Origin: Elusimicrobiota bacterium
GTDB lineage: Bacteria; CG03; SLGR01
Length of the DNA: 7,782 bases
Reading direction: 5' to 3'
Assembly: GCA_012511615.1 (NCBI GenBank)
Contig: JAAZFS010000128.1
Span: 1 to 7,782 of the forward strand
The position numbers were made by a program, and so were the translations under genes. The notes under the pieces were generated by a model. The model was not told the origin of the DNA, did no database searches, and saw nothing but the letters and a program-made list of their open reading frames with translations. Positions 4,668-7,782 of this stretch are shown here, in pieces. Each line of letters begins with the position of its first letter. Within the stretch, counting starts at the first letter, position 1.

Positions 4668-6380
4668 TTACTTACCTCTAAGATGTTTCTTTAAAATTCC
4701 TGCGATTTCTTCCGGAAGAAGATATTGCTTCTCTCCGGTACTTCTAAATACCACTTCCACCCGTCCATCTTTAAGAAATTGTTTCCCCAGTATCATCTGA
4801 ACAGGTATTCCTATAAGCTGGGCATCTTTGAATTTCACACCTGGGGACTCTTTACGGTCATCCCATAGTATATCATACTCCTCTTTTAAATCTGCATAAA
4901 GACCAGCGGCAGCCGACTCTGCATCATCAGCTATTTGAATAATCACCGCTTCAAAAGGAGCTATAGCTGTCGGCCATATGATACCGTATTCATCATGATG
5001 CTGCTCTATTGCAGCCGCTGCAAGCCGGCTGACTCCGATTCCGTAGCAGCCCATTACTATCTCTTTTTCATCTCCTTTTTCATCTGTATAATTAGCCTGC
5101 ATAGGTGCAGAGTATCTGTTTCCAAGAAGAAAAGTATGACCAACCTCTATCCCTCTTAAAATTTTCAGCTCAGAGCTGCATTCTGGACAAAGATCCCCTG
5201 CTCGGACAAGTCTTAAATTTCCTGACCATTCTGGAGTAAAATCTCTACCAGGATTAATATTTTTAAGATGATAATCCTTTATATTCGCTCCAGAAACCGC
5301 ATTTTTCATGGAAAGAATCTCAGTATCCGCATATATGGGAACTTTAATTCCAAGCGGCCCAGAAAATCCCAGCGGTGCCCCCGTAGCCTCTTGTATTTCC
5401 TCGGGCGAGGCCATGGTTAAATCTTCAACTCCCACGGCAGCCTTAAGAAGCCGCTCATTAAGCTCGGCATCTCCTCGAATAAGTGCAGCAATCAGCCCTT
5501 TTTCAGTCTTGTAGATAAGAGTCTTAATAAACCTTTCAGCAGGCATTTTCATAAATCCAGTAATCTCTTCTATCGAAGAAAGTCCTGGAGTATTTACCTC
5601 TACCGGCTCTTTCTCTTCAGAACTTTCTTCCAAGTCTGAAGATTTCTCGACAATACTGTATGATGCCATCTCTGTATTGGCTCCGTAACCACAACTGCAA
5701 ACTACCACCGCCTCCTCTCCAATACTAGAGAGAACCATAAACTCATGGGAATATTCTCCACCAATGTTCCCAGTATCTGCCTCAACGATGGCATAATCAA
5801 GACCGCAACGGGTAAATATTTTTTTATATGCCTCGTAATGTTTATCGTAAGAGTTGCGACACCCCTCTTCAGTCAAATCAAAACTGTATGAATCCTTCAT
5901 ATAGAATTCCCGGGCTCTCATAATTCCGAATCGAGGTCTTATCTCATCTCTAAATTTCATCTGAAACTGATAAAGTGAAAAAGGAAGCTGACGATAACTT
6001 TTGATATTTTCGGCGACTATTCGAGTAACCACCTCTTCATGGGTAGGCCCTAGGCAAAACTCACGCCCCCCTCTGTCTTTCAGCCTCATAAGCTCAGGTC
6101 CGTAAAGCTCCCAACGCCCACTTTCCTCCCAGAGTTCTTTGGGCTGGAGGGCACTCATAATTATCTCCTGAGCTCCGATAGCATTTAATTCCTCTCGAAT
6201 TATGGCCTCAATTTTTCTTACTACTTTCCAACCAAGGGGAAGAAATTCGTATACTCCAGAAGCAAGCCTTCTTATCATTCCGGCTCTTATCATAAGTTTA
6301 TGAGAGGGTATCTCCGCCTCCCGCGGATCTTCCTTTAAGGTGGGAATAAAATAAGAACTGAACCTTCGCGAATCTCTCAT
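4668..6380 (-). CDS. proS: prolyl-tRNA synthetase, bacterial type with editing domain
   Basis: A class II aminoacyl-tRNA synthetase that charges tRNA(Pro) with proline in the cytosol. The 570-residue product matches the length of the long bacterial form (E. coli about 572). In order: motif 1 region (GMIRRLASGVYEFLPLGW, 34-51), LGPTHEE (110-116), motif 2 (FRDEIRPRFGIMRAREFYMKD, about 143-163), then the inserted YbaK-like editing domain that hydrolyses misacylated Ala-tRNA(Pro) (about 230-390), motif 3 (GCYGIGVSRL, 444-453), and the C-terminal anticodon-binding domain (about 475-570, with DDRKESPGVKFKDA at 507-520). Cysteine pairs C228/C230 and C398/C401 flank the insert and may bind zinc. The ATG overlaps the ispG stop as ATGA and has GAGGAG at 6392-6397, fixing the start. 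No key motif is missing. Confidence 0.97.
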   Translation of the reverse strand: MRDSRRFSSYFIPTLKEDPREAEIPSHKLMIRAGMIRRLASGVYEFLPLGWKVVRKIEAIIREELNAIGAQEIIMSALQPKELWEESGRWELYGPELMRLKDRGGREFCLGPTHEEVVTRIVAENIKSYRQLPFSLYQFQMKFRDEIRPRFGIMRAREFYMKDSYSFDLTEEGCRNSYDKHYEAYKKIFTRCGLDYAIVEADTGNIGGEYSHEFMVLSSIGEEAVVVCSCGYGANTEMASYSIVEKSSDLEESSEEKEPVEVNTPGLSSIEEITGFMKMPAERFIKTLIYKTEKGLIAALIRGDAELNERLLKAAVGVEDLTMASPEEIQEATGAPLGFSGPLGIKVPIYADTEILSMKNAVSGANIKDYHLKNINPGRDFTPEWSGNLRLVRAGDLCPECSSELKILRGIEVGHTFLLGNRYSAPMQANYTDEKGDEKEIVMGCYGIGVSRLAAAAIEQHHDEYGIIWPTAIAPFEAVIIQIADDAESAAAGLYADLKEEYDILWDDRKESPGVKFKDAQLIGIPVQMILGKQFLKDGRVEVVFRSTGEKQYLLPEEIAGILKKHLRGK

Positions 6381-7393
6381 AGTTTTCTTATCTCCTCAAT
6401 CAATCTATCCATGACTTTTCCATCTTTTGTTCCAGTCATTACTTTCCCTTTCTTTATGATAAGTCCTCCGCTACGGGTACCGCACAAACCTATATCACAA
6501 TGAGATGCTTCCCCAGGACCGTTCACTTCACATCCCATAACCGCGACACTTATATTTTTTCTCTTATCTGAATCAGTAAGCCCAGACATGAGCTCATCCA
6601 GCGTCTTTTTAACATTAATCCTGTTTCTGGAACAAGCCGGACAAGATATAAACTCTATACCCTTATGCTGGCCTGAAGTTATTTCTTTTAACTGGATAGC
6701 CGTCCGGACTTCATCCAGTGAATCAGAGGTAAGCGATACTCTAATAGTATCTCCTACTCCATCAATAAGAAGAGCCCCTAAGCCCACCGCAGATTTAAGG
6801 ATTCCCGAATCACGAGGTCCAGTTGCAGTCACTCCTATATGAAGTGGGGTATCAGATCTGACACTAAAAAAACGATTTGCATCTACGGTATCAAGAACTG
6901 ATGAAGATTTCATTGATACAAGGAAGTTTTTATAACCAGCTTTCTGAATCTTCTCGTCCCAGTCAAGAGCTTGAGTGGCAATGCCCTCGGCATCGCGCGC
7001 TCCGCAGGAACCACTATTAAACCCCAACCTGATACTAGCCCCATAAGAATCGGCCATCCGAAATGCATCAAATATATCCTTCTCAGAGGTGTTTCCAGGG
7101 TTTATGCGGATCTTTTTAAATCCTGCCTTAAGAGACTTCTCAGCTATATCACCACTGAAATGGCAATCAGCAATTAGCGGAACCTTCAATTCAGAAAGGA
7201 GTGAATAAATACCAACATCTTTTACTGTAGGTATGGCAACACGGATCATTTCCGCCCCAGCCGCAACTAATTCTTCTGCTTCACTAAAAAGCTGCTCAGG
7301 AAATTCAAAAGGGCTCTTCAGCATAGTCTGAACCCGCAGGGGATTCCCTCCACCAACCTCTACACTACCAATACTAACTTTCCTTGTGTTCAT
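6377..7393 (-). CDS. ispG: 4-hydroxy-3-methylbut-2-en-1-yl diphosphate synthase (IspG/GcpE)
   Basis: IspG catalyses the penultimate MEP-pathway step, the reductive conversion of MEcPP to HMBPP, using a [4Fe-4S] cluster. I choose the ATG at 7393 (338 residues): it overlaps the rseP stop as ATGA and has AGAGG at 7402-7406. A TTG at 7420 would add nine residues but has no ribosome binding site. Landmarks, in the 338-residue numbering, are a TIM barrel with RINPGN (96-101) and KSSSVLDT (162-169), GVGDTIRVSL (212-221), and the cluster ligands C251 and C254 (CPAC), C288 (MGCEVNGPGEA) and E295. The length fits the short bacterial type. Several usually conserved positions differ: QTMLKSP for QSMT, GVTATG for GVTEAG, ADCHFSG for ADIHFDY. 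Being in one operon with rseP and proS is a common bacterial arrangement. The identity is secure; the divergence is notable. Confidence 0.95.
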   Translation of the reverse strand: MNTRKVSIGSVEVGGGNPLRVQTMLKSPFEFPEQLFSEAEELVAAGAEMIRVAIPTVKDVGIYSLLSELKVPLIADCHFSGDIAEKSLKAGFKKIRINPGNTSEKDIFDAFRMADSYGASIRLGFNSGSCGARDAEGIATQALDWDEKIQKAGYKNFLVSMKSSSVLDTVDANRFFSVRSDTPLHIGVTATGPRDSGILKSAVGLGALLIDGVGDTIRVSLTSDSLDEVRTAIQLKEITSGQHKGIEFISCPACSRNRINVKKTLDELMSGLTDSDKRKNISVAVMGCEVNGPGEASHCDIGLCGTRSGGLIIKKGKVMTGTKDGKVMDRLIEEIRKL

Positions 7394-7782
7394 TGAAAAA
7401 GCCTCTGTATATCCTGCCAACTTGCAAACAATACCAGTGAAAAGAGTAGCATAAGCCCCACCACATTGGCTGCCATAACCTTTTTGTCATCCAGACGGCT
7501 GCCCTTAAGTTTCTCTAAAATAGATAGAATTATATGTCCACCGTCAAGAATCGGAATCGGAAAAAGATTAATTAAACCCAGCTGAACACTTATAAGAGCT
7601 ATTAGCTGAAAAAGAGAAGCAAGACCTGCTGAGGCCGCTTCGGATACCGCCCCAGCTATCCCAATTGGTCCACTGACTTCCGGCGGTGCAGTGCCGACAA
7701 TCATTCTGCCAATAAAAACAATAAAACTCCGACATAGTTCAAAAGTAAATTTAAAACTCTGTTTTAAAGAACGAAAAACCCC
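7390..7782 (-). CDS. rseP: RseP-family site-2 zinc metalloprotease, C-terminal part
   Basis: RseP is an inner-membrane protease that cuts anti-sigma factors and leftover signal peptides within the membrane. The frame is open from the window edge, so only about the last 130 residues are present; the HExxH zinc motif and PDZ domains lie outside. The fragment has VSGPIGIAG after a short hydrophobic stretch, then a membrane segment (ALISVQLGLINLFPIPILDG) holding the second active-site motif NLFPIPILDGGH, whose Asp is the third zinc ligand. After a short loop (KLKGSRLDDKK) comes the final membrane segment VMAANVVGLMLLFSLVLFAS and the C-terminus QDIQRLFQ. The TGA stop overlaps the ispG start. The true start is beyond 7782; any ATG inside the fragment, such as 7704, is internal. 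Confidence 0.93.
   Translation of the reverse strand, partial: GVFRSLKQSFKFTFELCRSFIVFIGRMIVGTAPPEVSGPIGIAGAVSEAASAGLASLFQLIALISVQLGLINLFPIPILDGGHIILSILEKLKGSRLDDKKVMAANVVGLMLLFSLVLFASWQDIQRLFQ

Noticed and set aside
7394..7420. TTG start for ispG at 7420, adding nine residues
   Set aside because: It has no ribosome binding site and overlaps rseP by 31 bases; the ATG at 7393 has AGAGG upstream and an ATGA overlap like the next gene junction.

Overview
Every gene in this window lies on the minus strand, so transcription runs from position 7782 down to 1. The DNA is moderately AT-rich by eye. Two intergenic gaps (1987-2141 and 3138-3376) divide it into three transcriptional blocks. I see no rRNA, tRNA, CRISPR array, insertion sequence or phage gene, and no convincing intrinsic terminator.

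Block 1 (7782-3377) is a tightly coupled operon. It holds the C-terminal end of a RseP-type site-2 protease, then IspG (MEP isoprenoid pathway), then ProS (bacterial prolyl-tRNA synthetase with an editing insert), then an exported HEAT-repeat protein. The junctions are ATGA overlaps (rseP/ispG and ispG/proS) or a 1-nt gap (proS/HEAT). Block 2 (3137-2142) is a lone rnfD/nqrB-family gene behind its own strong sigma70-type promoter; no other rnf subunit is present. Block 3 (1986-1) is nifS/iscS, iscU-type nifU and cysE. This is a cysteine-supply and Fe-S assembly operon: CysE makes O-acetylserine for cysteine, NifS removes sulfur from cysteine, and the U scaffold builds clusters. It is preceded by an excellent promoter set among inverted and direct repeats that look like an operator.

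The organism cannot be named from this window. A bacterium is clear from IspG, bacterial-type ProS and sigma70 promoters. An exported HEAT protein with a signal peptide and an Rnf-family subunit fit a Gram-negative-type, probably anaerobic bacterium, but that is inference.

The most unusual signal concerns TAG. cysE reads as a normal serine acetyltransferase except for one in-frame TAG at codon 46, with recognisable homology continuing in the same frame on both sides. None of the seven other gene ends uses TAG (five TAA, two TGA). The gap between the HEAT gene and rnfD contains a frame that starts 1 nt after one gene and ends 1 nt before the next, closed internally only by three TAGs. The simple reading is a nonsense mutation or sequencing error in cysE plus chance. 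Amber readthrough or recoding is the testable alternative. Second in interest are the repeat-laden nifS promoter and the orphan rnfD.
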